DNA of 64,000 bases from an uncultured Bacteroidales bacterium (GTDB lineage: Bacteria > Bacteroidota > Bacteroidia > Bacteroidales > UBA932). The DNA lies in contig CALUTT010000027.1 of NCBI GenBank assembly GCA_944323775.1, positions 1 to 64,000 on the forward strand. Direction: 5' to 3'. The position numbers and the translations under genes were made by a program. Shown piece by piece: positions 62,875 through 64,000 of this stretch (within the stretch, counting starts at the first letter, position 1; each line of letters starts with the position of its first letter). The notes beneath the pieces were generated by a model that ran no database searches, had not been told where the DNA came from, and was given only the letters and a program-made list of their open reading frames with translations.

Positions 62875-64000
62875 ATGTTTGCCGAATTGCTACAATCATC
62901 GTACTTCGCGCTTTTCGTGATAGTCACGATCGGATTCCTGCTCGGCCGGATCAAGATCAAGGGATTGTCCCTGGACATATCGGCAGTGATATTCGTCGCT
63001 CTCGCCTTCGGCCATTTCGGAGTCGTGATCCCGAAAGAATTCGGCGACCTCGGTCTCGTCCTGTTCATATTCACGATAGGAATCCAGGCCGGTCCCGGCT
63101 TCTTCAGTTCCTTCAAGAGCAAGGGCAAGGTTCTGATAATCCTCACGACCATCATCATTGTGTCGGCCGCCCTGACCTCAGTCGGGATGAAGTATATCTT
63201 CCACCTCGACACCCCGAGCACCGTGGGACTCCTTGCCGGAGCACTCACCAGTACTCCGGGACTGGCAGTCGCTATCGACAGCACAGGCTCCCCTCTTGCC
63301 TCCATCGCTTACGGAATCGCATATCCCTTCGGAGTGATCGGCGTCATCCTGTTCGTGAAGCTGCTTCCCAAGGTAATGCGCATTGACCTCAACAAGGAGG
63401 CCGAACGGCTCGAGAAAGAACGCCTCGGAAAGTATCCGAAACTGAACACCTGCTGCTTCAGGGTCACCAACGGCAGCGTCCACGGACATACCCTGGCACA
63501 GCTCGGGATAAGAGCCTCGACTGGTGCCGTAATCTCACGCATCAAGAGCGGCGACACGATACTCATGCCGTCGGCAGGCTACCAGATCCAGCAGGGCGAC
63601 ATCCTTCAGGCGGTAGGAACCGAAGAATCCCTGGTGCAGCTGTCGATGCTGCTCGGAGAGAGGCTCAACGGTGAACTTCCACTCGCCAGCAGGCAAAGCG
63701 TCGAATCCGTGCTGCTGAGCCGCAAGGACATGGTGGGGAAAAACCTCGCCAGCCTCAATCTCCAGCAGAATTTCGGATGCACGGTCACAAGGATACGCCG
63801 AAGCGGCATAGACATTACGCCTTCACCGGACCTTGTGCTCAAGTTCGGCGACAAGCTGACTGTCGTGGGTGAACTTGACGGCATCAAAGGCGTCTCACAC
63901 CTGCTCGGCAACAACGTCAAGCTCCTCTCCGACACCGATTTCCTGCCGATAGCGCTGGGAATAGTACTCGGAGTGCTCGTCGGCAAGCTAACGATCACCT
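62875..64000 (+). CDS. AspT/YidE-family transporter, 3'-truncated by window end
   Basis: Membrane transporter of the aspartate-alanine exchanger/YidE-YbjL group. 375 residues are visible, about two thirds of the usual 550. The N-terminal membrane half has VIVTIGFLLGRIKIKGLSLD and FGDLGLVLFIFTIGIQAGPG, LAGALTSTPGLAVA, and SIAYGIAYPFGVIGVIL; then two RCK_C domains (HGHTLAQLGIRASTGAVISR; SRKDMVGKNLASLNLQQNF); a second membrane half begins at FLPIALGIVLGVLVG. Family members often lack a known substrate. The ATG is preceded immediately by AAAGGAG, too close to serve as a standard ribosome site. Confidence 0.88.
   Translation, partial: MFAELLQSSYFALFVIVTIGFLLGRIKIKGLSLDISAVIFVALAFGHFGVVIPKEFGDLGLVLFIFTIGIQAGPGFFSSFKSKGKVLIILTTIIIVSAALTSVGMKYIFHLDTPSTVGLLAGALTSTPGLAVAIDSTGSPLASIAYGIAYPFGVIGVILFVKLLPKVMRIDLNKEAERLEKERLGKYPKLNTCCFRVTNGSVHGHTLAQLGIRASTGAVISRIKSGDTILMPSAGYQIQQGDILQAVGTEESLVQLSMLLGERLNGELPLASRQSVESVLLSRKDMVGKNLASLNLQQNFGCTVTRIRRSGIDITPSPDLVLKFGDKLTVVGELDGIKGVSHLLGNNVKLLSDTDFLPIALGIVLGVLVGKLTIT

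Overview
The window is a 64 kb stretch of chromosome from a member of the Bacteroidales, with coding GC close to 57-60% by eye. Several independent marks support that placement. The promoters have the Bacteroidetes form (TTTG or TTG, about 19-21 bp, then TAnnTTTG). Shine-Dalgarno sequences are mostly absent. The primary sigma factor is short (286 residues). The arginine pathway runs through an ArgF' transcarbamylase on acylated intermediates. There are also a GSCFA protein, a TamL-type Omp85 lipoprotein, a DUF4301 protein, a V-type ATPase operon and a biotin-dependent Na+-pumping decarboxylase. The genus cannot be fixed from sequence alone; Rikenellaceae-like or uncultured high-GC Bacteroidales are plausible. 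Coding density is very high. No gene-free stretch exceeds about 150 bp, and I see no insertion sequence, prophage, CRISPR array or rRNA.

Layout. 1-9.2 kb: arginine operon argD (5' cut off)-argF'-argB-deacylase-argH-carA-carB, mostly with ATGA overlaps, closed by a strong terminator. 9.3-10.6 kb: a META-domain lipoprotein and a zinc-type CDF exporter. 10.7-14.8 kb: ffh, a secreted 5'-nucleotidase and a GSCFA protein. 14.8-17.6 kb: a four-gene operon (ABC ATPase, membrane subunit, YtrA-type GntR repressor, DUF2807 lipoprotein) with a candidate operator beside its promoter. 17.6-21.9 kb: two divergent glycosyltransferase genes and tex. 21.9-28.3 kb: a run rpoD-argS-ygiQ-small acidic protein-ClC. 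28.4-29.8 kb: htrA. 29.9-33.9 kb: dnaN, a DnaQ-like exonuclease, a fumarylacetoacetase-fold protein lacking its metal ligands, and nhaA, followed by tRNA-Thr(CGU). 34-38.1 kb: an esterase, a DUF4380-like lipoprotein, a cyclophilin, YebC and a membrane TPR protein. 38.2-42.2 kb: recF-dciA-pdxB-DUF4301. 42.3-45.9 kb: Na+-pumping acyl-CoA decarboxylase. 46-53.1 kb: V-ATPase (E, DUF2764, A, B, D, I, K). 53.1-57.2 kb: GH13 amylase, tamL and an rRNA 2'-O-methyltransferase. 57.3-64 kb: SLC13-type permease, aquaporin, NAD(P)HX dehydratase, dipeptidyl peptidase III lipoprotein and an AspT/YidE-family transporter cut by the window end.

How the genes work together. The arginine operon encodes the late steps of arginine synthesis, with carAB supplying carbamoyl phosphate. 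The decarboxylase, a V-ATPase whose K subunit has the Na+-ligand pattern, and NhaA suggest a sodium-based energy circuit. The replication and repair genes dnaN, the exonuclease, recF and dciA sit in two clusters. The most interesting leads are the FAH-fold pseudoenzyme in the dnaN operon, the YtrA-regulated ABC/DUF2807 operon with a visible operator, the Na+ circuit, and several promoters placed so close to the start codon that the mRNAs should be leaderless or nearly so.
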